Both the position numbers and the translations under genes were made by a program. Positions 16,912 through 26,225 of a stretch of DNA of 64,000 nt are shown here, piece after piece. Position 1 is the stretch's first letter, and each line of letters opens with the position of its first letter. Origin of the DNA: Chitinispirillaceae bacterium (lineage in GTDB: Bacteria > Fibrobacterota > Chitinivibrionia > Chitinivibrionales > Chitinispirillaceae); assembly GCA_016930275.1 (NCBI GenBank), contig JAFGHA010000078.1:1-64000 (forward strand), given 5' to 3'. A model generated the notes under the pieces. The model made no database searches, was not told the origin of the DNA, and saw nothing but the letters and a program-made list of their open reading frames with translations.

Positions 16912-19533
16912 TCAGTCGGCTTCGATATCCAGTTGCCGGAGTTTTCTGAACAGGGTCGCCTTGTGAATACCCAGACGCTTTGCTGCCAGATGCTTATTCC
17001 ATTTACACTCATTGAGAATCGATTTCACGTACAGCCGTTCAAGTTCCTCGAAATTTCTTATTCCGGCGAACGCCATCCCCTCGGCATTGTTGCACCGTTC
17101 CCTGAATGCTACGGGAAGGTGCATCGTATCGATCACCGGTTCCTTGCAGAAGATGAAAGCGTGTTCGATGACATTTTCGAGTTCACGGATATTACCGGGA
17201 AAATCATGTGCCAGAAGAAGCTGCAATGCGGCTTCGGTAATACCCTTGATTGATTTTTCGTAGCGGCTGTTGAACCGTTCGATGAAATGGTCGCACAGCA
17301 GCGGAATGTCACAGCGGCGTTGTTTGAGCGGCGGAAGGTGAATGGTCACCACATTGATTCGGTAGAAAAGGTCCTCACGGAATGTTCCGGTGGCTACCAG
17401 TTCCTCGAGGTTTTTATTGGTGGCCACGATAATCCGCGCGTTCGTTGTTTGTGCCTGGGTCGCACCGAGCGGCTCGTAGATTTTTTCCTGCAGTACCCGA
17501 AGCAGCTTCACCTGCATTGCTATTGAGATATCACCGATTTCATCGAGAAAAATGGTACCGTTTTCAGCAAGCGCGAATCTGCCGGGTTTGTCTTTTTTGG
17601 CGTCGGTAAATGCCCCCGCCTTGTAGCCGAACAGTTCCGATTCAAGGAGCGCGTCGGGCAGGGCGCTGCAGTTGATGGCGATGAACGGTTTCCCTTTGCG
17701 GGAACCGAGTTCGTGGAGTGAGCGGGCGATGAGTTCCTTGCCGGTCCCGCTGTCGCCGGTAACCAGTACGGCTGCACTTGCCTGCGACACTTCGGGCAGA
17801 ATATCAAAAATCTGTTTCATGTCGGGGCTGCGGCTGACGATATTGTTGAATCCGGTATACTCACGCAGTTCTTTGCGCAACCCGGCGACCATGGCCTCGG
17901 CGCGTGCGGTGGCTTCACGTTCCTTTTGGAGACGGGCCTCCTGTGCTTCTTTACGGGAAGTGATCTCCTGTACCTGCACGAGGTACATTGACGGTTGCGC
18001 CGTTGTGGAACCGATTGAGGAAACATACCATTCAAACCACCGTTTTCCACTTTCCGTCGCGGGATCCTCCGGCAGCTCCGTTTCGGTATTGAAGGGAGCA
18101 CCCGGATGAAGCTTGCTCTCCAGGTCCGGATCGATTCCGGCCGCCGAAAAAAGACGGTCAGGGAGCCGTGTTTTCTTGAACATACGCTCAAACGAAGTGT
18201 TGTTGTCGAGCAGCTTTCCCGCGGTGTCGTACAGCGCGATACCGATGGGGGAACTCGCGTATACCGATCTGAACCGCTCTTCGCTCTCGCGAAGCTGATT
18301 CTCGGCCCGGATACGATCTGAAATATCAATAAGGCAGCTGCGGATTCCTATGATGTCACCGTTTCTGGTGATCGGTGCGCTGTTGATGATCAGCTGGAGA
18401 CGTGACCGGTCTTTCCGGAAGAGTTCATAGAGTTTCGGGTTGCCGAAATCACCGTGCGTGACGTTAAATACATCCTGCCTGAAACGTTCATGGTCGGCTT
18501 CGGGTACCAGATCCCAGACCGAAACGCCGTGTTTAAAATCCTCGTGAGTAAAACCGAACGAAGTGAGTCCTATTTCGTTGACGTAGGTCAGTTTCATCGA
18601 TGTATCGATTTCACAGATGATACCGGGCAGCAGATCCGCTGTTTCCTTGAACCGCTGCCGGCTTTCCCGCAGTTGTTCCTCGTGGTATTTTCGTTCGGTG
18701 ATGTCGCGGGCGATTCCCTGTATACCGACGGAGCGGTTGGCTTCCCTGATCAGGCGGGTACTCAATTCGACCCAGACCGGTTTTCCGTCGCGGGTGCGGG
18801 TGAGCAGTTCATAACGATCCGAAGAGGTGGAATGGGATTGTTTGTCGGCAAGCTTTTCCATGACGAATTGCATCCATGCAGGGTCGATTAGCTGCCGGAT
18901 ATTGGTTTTGAGAATATCGTCAACATTGTAACCGAAGGTGGAGAGCGCGGAGTTGTTCGCCGAGGTGAAGTTGCCTTCGAGATCGGTGGTGAAAACGATA
19001 TCGGTGGCATTTTCAAACAGCTCACGGTAACGGTGTTCACTCTCTCTGAGTGCGCGTTCAGAGTGCTTCAGCCGGGTTATATCGACGAGTGAAACAAGGC
19101 TGTCGCCGGTGCCCGGTATCATCGAGGCGGTGAGCAGCATGTCCCGTACGTTACCATCCTTGTCGATCAGCCTGAATTCGTATTCACTGGGAACCGATGA
19201 AGGATCGGATCGGCGCTTCCGGTGATATTCCATCATCCGGTCGATATCTTCGGGAACGACCACTTCCGTCCATTTCCGCCGTTTGAAACTTTCCTCGTGG
19301 GCATAACCGGTAATCTCTTCGAGTTTGTGATTGGCCATGGTAATGGTCATCTCTTCATCGATGACGATCATCGCCGTTCCGGTATGATCGAAAACGGTCC
19401 GGTAGCGTTCTTCACTTTCGTTCAGATGTTTCTTGACACGATAATGCTCCTCGGCGGCGGATTTGAGTTCAGAGAGTTCAGCTCTGGTCGCTTCGAGTTC
19501 ACGAAGGAGTTCTTCATAACTGGGTTGCTGCAT
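16912..19533 (-). CDS. Sigma-54-dependent activator with four PAS domains
   Basis: 873 residues. A short coiled coil (about 1-40) is followed by four PAS/PAC modules (about 40-155, 165-285, 290-405, 415-540), a linker helix, an AAA+ sigma-54 interaction domain (about 565-800) and a Fis-type HTH (about 835-873). Walker A GDSGTGKE near 592, the sigma-54-contacting GAFTDA near 640, and Walker B TIFLDEIGD are intact. There is no receiver domain, so it senses signals directly through PAS rather than by phosphorylation. It needs RpoN. A sigma-54 promoter exists in this window upstream of amtB, but nothing links the two directly. First gene of the mltG-barrel-Trx-U32 chain. Confidence 0.93.
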   Translation of the reverse strand: MQQPSYEELLRELEATRAELSELKSAAEEHYRVKKHLNESEERYRTVFDHTGTAMIVIDEEMTITMANHKLEEITGYAHEESFKRRKWTEVVVPEDIDRMMEYHRKRRSDPSSVPSEYEFRLIDKDGNVRDMLLTASMIPGTGDSLVSLVDITRLKHSERALRESEHRYRELFENATDIVFTTDLEGNFTSANNSALSTFGYNVDDILKTNIRQLIDPAWMQFVMEKLADKQSHSTSSDRYELLTRTRDGKPVWVELSTRLIREANRSVGIQGIARDITERKYHEEQLRESRQRFKETADLLPGIICEIDTSMKLTYVNEIGLTSFGFTHEDFKHGVSVWDLVPEADHERFRQDVFNVTHGDFGNPKLYELFRKDRSRLQLIINSAPITRNGDIIGIRSCLIDISDRIRAENQLRESEERFRSVYASSPIGIALYDTAGKLLDNNTSFERMFKKTRLPDRLFSAAGIDPDLESKLHPGAPFNTETELPEDPATESGKRWFEWYVSSIGSTTAQPSMYLVQVQEITSRKEAQEARLQKEREATARAEAMVAGLRKELREYTGFNNIVSRSPDMKQIFDILPEVSQASAAVLVTGDSGTGKELIARSLHELGSRKGKPFIAINCSALPDALLESELFGYKAGAFTDAKKDKPGRFALAENGTIFLDEIGDISIAMQVKLLRVLQEKIYEPLGATQAQTTNARIIVATNKNLEELVATGTFREDLFYRINVVTIHLPPLKQRRCDIPLLCDHFIERFNSRYEKSIKGITEAALQLLLAHDFPGNIRELENVIEHAFIFCKEPVIDTMHLPVAFRERCNNAEGMAFAGIRNFEELERLYVKSILNECKWNKHLAAKRLGIHKATLFRKLRQLDIEAD

Positions 19534-19882
19534 GAAACCGGCTCCGGAAATGATCGACAGCGGTCTTTTTTACGAATGGGTAGTGATTAGACGGCGCTGG
19601 CGCAGATGGAAAGATATCCTGATAAAACAGGTCGATGAAACGGATCGTTTCATCATACCATGGACATTCGTCTGTCAGCCTGTTCACCTATAATCTAATT
19701 AATGCCCTGTTTGACTGAACAGGATTCCCACCTCTCTGTTTATGTAAAAAAAAGGATCCATGGTTGACTTGATGAAGAGGAATAGGTATTATAAAAACGG
19801 GTGCTAACCGTTTTACTGCCTATGTCATGCGGATGCAGAGGGCTAAGTTGCTGTATTTAAAAAAAATAGCCGGGAACATTCT
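19534..19882. other. Divergent intergenic region
   Basis: Separates the minus-strand sigma-54 activator from the plus-strand response regulator. Holds the promoter at 19764-19792 and a short inverted repeat CCTGTT/AACAGG at 19706-19723. No small gene found. Confidence 0.5.
19764..19792 (+). promoter_or_regulatory. Sigma-70-type promoter of the response regulator gene
   Basis: TTGACT (19764-19769), a spacer of exactly 17 bases, then TATTAT (19787-19792). Predicted start of transcription near 19799, leaving about 84 bases of leader. Confidence 0.7.
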
Positions 19883-20260
19883 ATGGGTACACAGCAGAAA
19901 AAGGTGCTGATCGTCGAAGACGATCAGATGAACGCATCATTGATAGCGGCGGTTCTCGAAGAACGGGGATACAATGTTCTCACGGCCGGTGACGGGGATG
20001 TCGGTCTTGAAATTCTGGCGAAAGATCAGGAAATTGCGGGGGTGGTAACCGACATTTTCATGCCGAACCGCGAAGGCATCGGGTTTATTCGTGCCGTTAA
20101 AAGTCGACATGCCGCGGTAAGGATTGCAGCGATGACCGGAGCCGTCAATTACGAGTCAATATTTTCGACTGCTCAGGATTTCGGTGCTGACTACACCATA
20201 AAAAAGCCGTTTGATATCGATGAATTCGCCGATAAAATCGACGAGATGCTCAGAAATTGA
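19883..20260 (+). CDS. Single-domain response regulator (CheY-like)
   Basis: 125 residues, only a receiver domain. The acidic pair EDD near residue 13, the phospho-acceptor Asp in VVTDIFMPN near 57, Thr in AAMTGAV and Lys in IKKPFD are all present, so it should be phosphorylatable. No output domain. No kinase gene adjoins it; the neighbouring PAS-sigma-54 protein lacks a kinase domain, so the partner kinase is elsewhere. Monocistronic between its own promoter and terminator. Confidence 0.92.
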   Translation: MGTQQKKVLIVEDDQMNASLIAAVLEERGYNVLTAGDGDVGLEILAKDQEIAGVVTDIFMPNREGIGFIRAVKSRHAAVRIAAMTGAVNYESIFSTAQDFGADYTIKKPFDIDEFADKIDEMLRN

Positions 20261-20298
20261 AAAGGGCCAATGCCCCTTTCCAGGTTTGGTGATGAATG

Positions 20299-20332
20299 AC
20301 TGCATCGGTGGTATACCGATGCAGTTTTTTTT
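20299..20332 (+). terminator. Rho-independent terminator
   Basis: Perfect 11-bp stem ACTGCATCGGT/ACCGATGCAGT with a five-base loop followed by eight T. It ends the response regulator unit. A weaker AAAGGG/CCCTTT stem precedes it near 20264. Confidence 0.92.
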
Positions 20333-20494
20333 CGTGGTGTTCTGTCTGATGCTGGAACAGGGGACGGATTTGAAATCCGCCCTTACCGTTATCCGCTTGG
20401 TGTGAGGTGACGATTCGCGGGTATTTATCCCTGACGGATTGCTATTTTAAAGGTGTACTCTATTGGACACTGATCCCGCAAGGAACTGCTGCAT

Positions 20495-21811
20495 ATGAAA
20501 AACTATCTGCTCGATACCACCGTTCTGCTGCATGATGCACAGGCGATGTTCAATTTCGGAAAAAACAATGTGATCATTCCCGTTCCGGTGATTGAAGATG
20601 TCGACCATTTTAAAAAAGACGTCAGTGAAATCGGCAGGAGCGCCCGGCAGGTTTCCCGGATTCTCGACGGGATGCGACAGCGGTCTTCTCTGGCGGCGGG
20701 GGTGCCGCTTGACGGCGGCGGGAGGCTCTTTGTTAAAATGAGCACCGGAGCCATGCTTCGTCGCATGCCCGAAGAACTGCGGATACGCAACCGGGATAAC
20801 ATGATTCTGGCGATCGCCCTTGAGGTGAAGGAGCGTGATCCGGCGGTGCCGACGATCTTCGTGAGTAAAAACATCAATCTGCGGATAAAGGCCGATGCGC
20901 TCGGGCTCCGGGTGGAGGATTACGAGTCGGATGCGGTTGCGATAGACGAACTGTACACCGGTATCAGGGAGTTGCACTGCTCCGATGAGGAGGTGGCGGC
21001 GTTTCGTACCGAAGGAAGACTCAAAGCCGCAGGAGAGTTTCTGCCGAATCAGTATGTGGTGATCACGGGAACCTCGGGGGGAGTCGGTTCGGTACCGGGA
21101 CGATTCGATCCGCAGTCGGGAAAAATCATACGTCTGCAATCGGAGGAGCGGCAGGGTGCCTGGCGAATTGTCCCGCGCAACCGGGAGCAGCTTTTCGCGA
21201 TGGATGCGCTGCTCAACGACGAGATTCAGCTTGTGACGCTTGTGGGAAAAGCGGGAACCGGAAAAACGCTGCTTGCCGTTGCGGCGAGCCTGTATAAAAC
21301 AGTCGACGAAAATATCTATTCACGCGTGCTGGTTTCCCGGCCGACGCTGCCGCTCGGAAAAGATATCGGGTTTCTGCCCGGAACGGTTGAAGAGAAACTC
21401 AGTCCGTGGATGTACCCGATCGCCGATAACGTCGAACTTATCATGCGCCAGGGGAACCGTTCAAACAGGACGATACGGGGATTCAGAGAGCTTGTTGACA
21501 TGGGTATTCTGGTGATTGAGCCACTCACGTACATCCGGGGAAGATCGATACATAATCAGTTCCTGATCATCGATGAGGCCCAGAACCTCACTCCCCATGA
21601 GATTAAGACAATTATTACCCGTGCCGGTGACGGAACGAAAATCGTAGTAACCGGTGATCCGTACCAGATCGACAATCCGTATATCGATTCGTCAAGTAAC
21701 GGACTGACCTTCCTGGTGGAACGGCTCAAGGAGCAGGATATCACCGCGCATATCACGTTCTCCAAGGGTGAACGGTCGCGTCTGAGCGAGCTGGCGGCGA
21801 ATCTGCTGTAG
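20495..21811 (+). CDS. PIN domain-PhoH ATPase fusion (PhoH2/YlaK-like)
   Basis: 438 residues. N-terminal PIN nuclease domain (about 1-140) with acidic residues in YLLDTTVLLHD, VIEDVDHFKK and RNRDNMILAIA. The C-terminal PhoH ATPase (about 225-438) has Walker A VGKAGTGKTLLA near 250, FLIIDEAQNLT (Walker B) and VTGDPYQID. Such fusions are thought to couple RNA unwinding with PIN ribonuclease cleavage. The start is supported by AGGAA about 12 bases upstream. No partner antitoxin-like gene precedes it. Convergent with the flavodoxin gene. Confidence 0.93.
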   Translation: MKNYLLDTTVLLHDAQAMFNFGKNNVIIPVPVIEDVDHFKKDVSEIGRSARQVSRILDGMRQRSSLAAGVPLDGGGRLFVKMSTGAMLRRMPEELRIRNRDNMILAIALEVKERDPAVPTIFVSKNINLRIKADALGLRVEDYESDAVAIDELYTGIRELHCSDEEVAAFRTEGRLKAAGEFLPNQYVVITGTSGGVGSVPGRFDPQSGKIIRLQSEERQGAWRIVPRNREQLFAMDALLNDEIQLVTLVGKAGTGKTLLAVAASLYKTVDENIYSRVLVSRPTLPLGKDIGFLPGTVEEKLSPWMYPIADNVELIMRQGNRSNRTIRGFRELVDMGILVIEPLTYIRGRSIHNQFLIIDEAQNLTPHEIKTIITRAGDGTKIVVTGDPYQIDNPYIDSSSNGLTFLVERLKEQDITAHITFSKGERSRLSELAANLL

Positions 21812-21828
21812 AAAAGTAAGAATCCAAG

Positions 21829-21959
21829 AGTCAGAATTCAGAATGTTGGAACCGACGAAACGGGCTTGTCTATTCTGGAACCCGCCTCTGACGGGTGACG
21901 GTAGGTCGTCTGTTCAGAGACGGTTAACCACGCCTGAATTCTGAAGTTTCAGAATTCAC
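21829..21959. repeat. Intergenic element with inverted termini between convergent genes
   Basis: Near one edge lies TCAGAATTCA (about 21832-21841) and near the other TGAATTCTGA then TTTCAGAATTCA, so the roughly 130-bp stretch is bounded by inverted copies. The centre has smaller stems (CCGTC/GACGG types). It may serve as a bidirectional terminator or be a small non-coding repeat; no other copy is seen in the window. Confidence 0.4.
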
Positions 21960-22429
21960 CCGCACAGCGCACCGACCATCCGATCGATGTAGGGTCTCAG
22001 TGTCGCATCATTACCCGTTTTCGCTCTTAAAATCATCTCTCCGGGAAAAACCGAAGCATCGGAAAGTGAAAGTTCCGCTTCAATCTCTTTCAGCGCACGC
22101 GTTCCGCCGGTCCACGAAAACGGTAATCCTTTCGTGACATAGCAGAGGACCTTTTTACCGCTGAGTTTTCCCAGCCCGCGAACGTATTTGAGGATGACCG
22201 GACAGATGGTAAATGCCCAAACCGGACCGGCTACAACCAACGCATCAAATTCATCGACTGATGGTGCATTTTTAATCTCGAAATCGGTCGAACGGGGTTT
22301 CAACTTTCCGATCGTACGAAGCAGTGTGATGTCGATGTCGTGTCCTTTGGCGGTGAGTGCGGTCGCGAGAGTTCTGGCAACTTTCGCCGTGATACCCGAC
22401 TGAGAATAAACAACAATACCGATTTTCAT
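21956..22429 (-). CDS. Flavodoxin-like protein
   Basis: 157 residues, starting at the ATG 8 bases after AAGGAGC; the frame is open 26 codons further. The FMN phosphate loop is visible at the N-terminus, VVYSQSGITAKVA, then VAGPVWAFTICPV for the isoalloxazine loop. Probably a flavodoxin or NAD(P)H:quinone-reductase-type FMN electron carrier. Third gene behind the M16 protease pair with a 22-base gap; the functional link is unclear. Confidence 0.82.
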   Translation of the reverse strand: MKIGIVVYSQSGITAKVARTLATALTAKGHDIDITLLRTIGKLKPRSTDFEIKNAPSVDEFDALVVAGPVWAFTICPVILKYVRGLGKLSGKKVLCYVTKGLPFSWTGGTRALKEIEAELSLSDASVFPGEMILRAKTGNDATLRPYIDRMVGALCG

Positions 22430-22451
22430 AAAGAGCGCTCCTTTATAAGAG

Positions 22452-23993
22452 TCAGGGAAGTGTCGGAAGGGCTGCAGGGGTAACCGTTTTCCGGGGGCGG
22501 TCTGCAAGAGAGAATCCGTCGGCCTTTTGAGCGATGAGTGCAGTGGAGTCTCCCACCACGGCGATTGTCATACTGTCAATCGTAAGATAGGTATGTGCAA
22601 CGCGCTGGAGATCCTCGCGGGTGATCGCGCGGATCTTGTCGGCATATACCCGGTAATGATCGGGTGCGCGATGGTAGTACTCATTCCACCCGTAGGTGGA
22701 AACGATATCGTCCACACTGCGGAACATCGACGGCAGTTCTCCGACAAGTGATGATTTGGCGTTCGCGAGTTCCTCGTCGGTGACGCCGCTGTCGATCAAG
22801 GTCTGCACTTCTTTGAGACTCAGAACGACCGCCTCGGCGAAACTTTCGTTTTTCGTGAAGAAACTAATGTAAAAAGTTGACGGATAGGTATAGTTCGATT
22901 CGGCGGTGGAGTAGATCGAATAGGTGAGACCGGCGTCACTGCGGACCGATTTCCCCAGGCGGGAAGTGAATCCGCCGCCACCGATGATCTCATTGAGCAC
23001 CGACAGCGGGTAGTAGTCGGGATGCGGCCGTTGAAACAGGGGAAGACCAAGTCGCACATACGCCTGAGAAATATCCTTATGGACAAAAAGACAACCCGGT
23101 GAACGGTTGACGGTTACCAGAGGGAACGTCGTCGCTGCCTGTACGGTTGTGTCGGCGGGTCGAAGCCCTTCCAGAAAAGCCCGAACCGTATCCGGATCGA
23201 TGGAACCCGCGATGCAGAAAATAATATTGGAAGGGGTGAACACTTTACGGTGCAGGGCGACCAGATCGTTCCGGGAAATCGATTTCACCGATTTCTCGGT
23301 GCTCAATCTGCTTGACGGTTGACCCGGATACATGAGTTTCTCAAATGCCGTTCCGAGCGTGGGGCCGGGATTGTCAAACCGGTGGTGGATCGCTTCAATC
23401 ATGATTGTCCGTTCCTTCTGCAGTTTTTTCTCTTCAAAAACCGGACGGAACAGGATTTCTCTCATGATGGTAAAAGCGTTGGCACGGTATTCGGAAAGAA
23501 ACGAGCCGCTGAAGGTGCACTGGGTTTCTCCGGCCGAAATGCCGAAACGCAAGGCAAGGAGGTCGATGAGCTCGTCAAGGGTATCGGCCGGAAATTTTTT
23601 TGTTCCGCCGGTACGCATGAGGGTCGTCATGAGCGCAGTGCACCCCTCTTTGCCTTCCGGATCGGCGAGTGTACCGTGACGGATATAGGCCGTGACTTTT
23701 ACCAGCGGCAGTTGTGAATCAGCGGCGATGTAGGCGATGCAGCCGTTGTCCAGTTCCAGCCGGTACGGATCGCCGAGCGGTATCTGCCAGTCGAGGGAAT
23801 CAAAAACGATTCTGGAGGGATGGACCGGAATCGCTGAAGAGTGCCGCTGTTTTGCGGTTCCGGCGGTTGCCGAACAGAATACGATAATGCCGATGAACAG
23901 CAGCGTTTTCGTTATTGACGGTTGCGTAGAGCCGCTTGAATTCTTTATGCGGTGATGAGGCAGTGCTGGGAAATTGCGGTATTCGTTCTTCAC
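22452..23993 (-). CDS. M16 family protease homologue lacking the zinc motif
   Basis: 513 residues from GTG 23993, chosen because AGGAGC lies 7 bases upstream and the longer frame overlaps the preceding gene. One signal-like hydrophobic stretch at about 30-45. The fold follows M16 (LDNGCIAYIAADSQLPLVKVTAYIRHG, the C-terminal R/Y-type pair in GGGFTSRLGKSVRSDAGLTY), but where active members have H-x-x-E-H it reads TALMT. So it should bind but not cut. With the active M16 gene just upstream it would make a two-subunit protease, as in other bacterial M16B pairs. Periplasmic location inferred from the N-terminus. Confidence 0.87.
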   Translation of the reverse strand: MKNEYRNFPALPHHRIKNSSGSTQPSITKTLLFIGIIVFCSATAGTAKQRHSSAIPVHPSRIVFDSLDWQIPLGDPYRLELDNGCIAYIAADSQLPLVKVTAYIRHGTLADPEGKEGCTALMTTLMRTGGTKKFPADTLDELIDLLALRFGISAGETQCTFSGSFLSEYRANAFTIMREILFRPVFEEKKLQKERTIMIEAIHHRFDNPGPTLGTAFEKLMYPGQPSSRLSTEKSVKSISRNDLVALHRKVFTPSNIIFCIAGSIDPDTVRAFLEGLRPADTTVQAATTFPLVTVNRSPGCLFVHKDISQAYVRLGLPLFQRPHPDYYPLSVLNEIIGGGGFTSRLGKSVRSDAGLTYSIYSTAESNYTYPSTFYISFFTKNESFAEAVVLSLKEVQTLIDSGVTDEELANAKSSLVGELPSMFRSVDDIVSTYGWNEYYHRAPDHYRVYADKIRAITREDLQRVAHTYLTIDSMTIAVVGDSTALIAQKADGFSLADRPRKTVTPAALPTLP

Positions 23994-24009
23994 GGAGGCG
24001 CTCCTGAGT

Positions 24010-25518
24010 CTATTTCTTCGCCGAAGATTTTTTGTCGTTATGCTTGGTTGCCGCCGCTTTTTTCGGCAGCAGCAGCCCGATGGTTGCCAGATCCGGATCA
24101 AGATACTTTGCAGCCACCGCGGGTATCTCTTCGGGTTTGACCGCCGTGATGTGCGACGGATAACTCATCAGGTCTTTCCAGCTGCGGAGCCGCTCGAACC
24201 AGGCTAATCGGTCGGAGAGTCCTTCGAGGCTTTTAAGTCCCGATATGAACGACATCCGGATATCATTGGTAATACGCATGATCTCTTTTTCGGTCGGACG
24301 TTTCTGACCGACTTTACGCAGTTCCTCACGGATGATTTTTTCGACCTTCCCGGGATCAGTGCCGGTTTTCAGTTCCGCCCATATATGGAATTCCCCGTTA
24401 TGGAGACGGATGTTATTTCCCGCGCCGACATCGGTACACAACCCCTCCTTGTCGACAAGCCGACGGAAGAGCCGTCCGCTGCGCCCCGAAAAAATGCCTT
24501 CGATGATGTCAAGTTTATACAATGCGTCGTCGGGATAACCCGGGGTGTGAAATATCATATCCAGCCGGGGCTCCGCATCGTCACGCATGGTGAAACGGGT
24601 GGTGCCGACAGGTTCGGGTTCCCTGGTGACCACTTCCTGTTTAGGTATCTTCGCACGGGGGATGGAACCGAAATAGCGGTTGATTTCTGCTTTCGTTGCA
24701 ACAGGATCGACGTTTCCCACCATGACAATAAGTGCGTTATCCGGGGTATAGAATTTTTTAACATGTTTCTCCATCTTTTTCCGGGTATAGGCCTGGATAT
24801 CCGACATCCATCCGATAGTGGGAAGACGGTAGGGATGTGCAACGTAAAAAAGGGCATTGAGCCGCTCCCAGTACTTGCCGATCGCCCGGTTCTCGTACCT
24901 CATGCGTCGCTCTTCGGTAACGACCTCCCTTTCACTGTAAAACTCCCGCAGTATAGGGTCGCGCATCCGGTCCGATTCAATCCAGTAAAATAGTTCCACT
25001 TTATTTCGGGGAAGCGTAACGATATAGGCGGTCATGTCGTCGGCGGTCCAGGCATTGAGTTGTGTGCCGCCGTTGTTCTGATAGATTTCCCAGATCTCGT
25101 CTTTTTTTATCAGTTTGCGCTGCTGGTTGAGCAATGTCATGACCTGATCATGCAGGATTGTCTTCATGGAATCGGTGAACTCTTCATTCTTCTGTTGGAG
25201 CTGAGATATCTTCGCTTCGAGAGTATCAATTTTCTTCATGATAGGCACTTCTTTGCGATAATTGGAAGTGCCGAGGTGTTTTGTTCCTTTGAACATCATA
25301 TGTTCATACATATGGGACAGACCGGAGGTGCCGGGACCTTCGTACATCGATCCCATGAAGTAATACAGGCGGCAGGAGACCACCGGGACATTGGTATCGG
25401 GAACGATGATGTATCGCAGGCCGTTTTTCAAGGTGTCGTAGGTGACCGGAAGCTGGAAATCGCTTGAGTAGGCGAGTGATGCGAGAATAAGTACAAAGAC
25501 AAGTATGATTTTTTTCAT
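24010..25518 (-). CDS. Secreted M16 zinc metalloprotease, active subunit
   Basis: 502 residues from ATG 25518 (TTGGAG upstream, signal peptide begins MKKIILVFVLI); cleavage near YSSDF. The inverted zinc motif H-M-Y-E-H lies in GTSGLSHMYEHMMFKG, and the distal Glu is in EREVVTEERR. Between them is an insertion of some 45 residues predicted as coiled coil (KKIDTLEAKISQLQQKNEEF), longer than usual. Family members degrade unstructured peptides in a clamshell chamber. Paired with the inactive homologue 16 bases downstream. C-terminus is Lys-rich. Confidence 0.92.
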   Translation of the reverse strand: MKKIILVFVLILASLAYSSDFQLPVTYDTLKNGLRYIIVPDTNVPVVSCRLYYFMGSMYEGPGTSGLSHMYEHMMFKGTKHLGTSNYRKEVPIMKKIDTLEAKISQLQQKNEEFTDSMKTILHDQVMTLLNQQRKLIKKDEIWEIYQNNGGTQLNAWTADDMTAYIVTLPRNKVELFYWIESDRMRDPILREFYSEREVVTEERRMRYENRAIGKYWERLNALFYVAHPYRLPTIGWMSDIQAYTRKKMEKHVKKFYTPDNALIVMVGNVDPVATKAEINRYFGSIPRAKIPKQEVVTREPEPVGTTRFTMRDDAEPRLDMIFHTPGYPDDALYKLDIIEGIFSGRSGRLFRRLVDKEGLCTDVGAGNNIRLHNGEFHIWAELKTGTDPGKVEKIIREELRKVGQKRPTEKEIMRITNDIRMSFISGLKSLEGLSDRLAWFERLRSWKDLMSYPSHITAVKPEEIPAVAAKYLDPDLATIGLLLPKKAAATKHNDKKSSAKK

Positions 25519-25755
25519 GAAATGACTGCTCCAACCGTGCATGGGTGGAAAATGGTTAACTGTTTAAAAATAATTACGGATAGGGGAGGTTTGTATTTAA
25601 TAAGAAGTATATCGGTGAAGGGCGGTAATGTTGTAGCGATACAAGGCCATGCGTCTCTGCAATAAGACCCTTTTTTACCAGGATTAAAAGGCGGAAGGTG
25701 ATATTTCGTTTATCCGCATTCGATACCAATCCGTTTCAACAAAGGAAGTGGTGTG

Positions 25756-26218
25756 ATGAACAAAATCATCCTGTTTTTCATCCTGGTACTCTGTATTGGT
25801 TGTCAGAAAAAAGTATGCGTGGTCGAACCGGTGGTGGAACCTTCCGTCTCTGCAACGGAGAACATCTCGACTTCAGAAGCAGCACAGCCTGCTGTTTCCA
25901 CAAAAGAGAATGCATCGATTCCAGAATCACCGGAGCCGGCTGTGACCATTCCGGGAATCAGCTCTGGAGAAACTGCCCTCCCGTACCGATGCCGCCGTTA
26001 TTGAACGTCAACGAATGGAGGAGGTCCTCAAAGAACAGGCACTCAGCCTGAGCGGGGTGACTGATGACAACGGTGGTGCAGCGGTCGGAAAGCTGCTGAA
26101 TGCCGATTATATGATCCTCTCACGCCTGCAGTTTCTCGGGGTACTGCGTTTCTGCAGCATGCGGCTGGTCGATTGCGGCAGCGGTGAAGTGCTGCGGGCC
26201 GCGAGGGTGAAACTGTAG
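25756..26218 (+). pseudogene. CsgG/LpoB-like lipoprotein gene with a frameshift
   Basis: AAGGAAGTG precedes ATG 25756. The first frame gives a lipoprotein signal (LFFILVLCIGC), a Ser/Glu/Pro-rich linker, then meets a stop at 26002-26004. From about 25946 a second frame, shifted by one, continues with LEKLPSRTDAAVIERQRMEEVL, LSLSGVTDDNG, VGKLLNADYMILSRL and RLVDCGSGEVLRAA, the C-terminal part of CsgG/FlgT/LpoB-like domains. The two parts join naturally if one base is added or lost near 25945-25965. The N-terminal strands of the CsgG fold are also missing, so a deletion is likely too. Either a decayed gene or a sequence error. Confidence 0.65.
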
Positions 26219-26225
26219 TTGCAGA

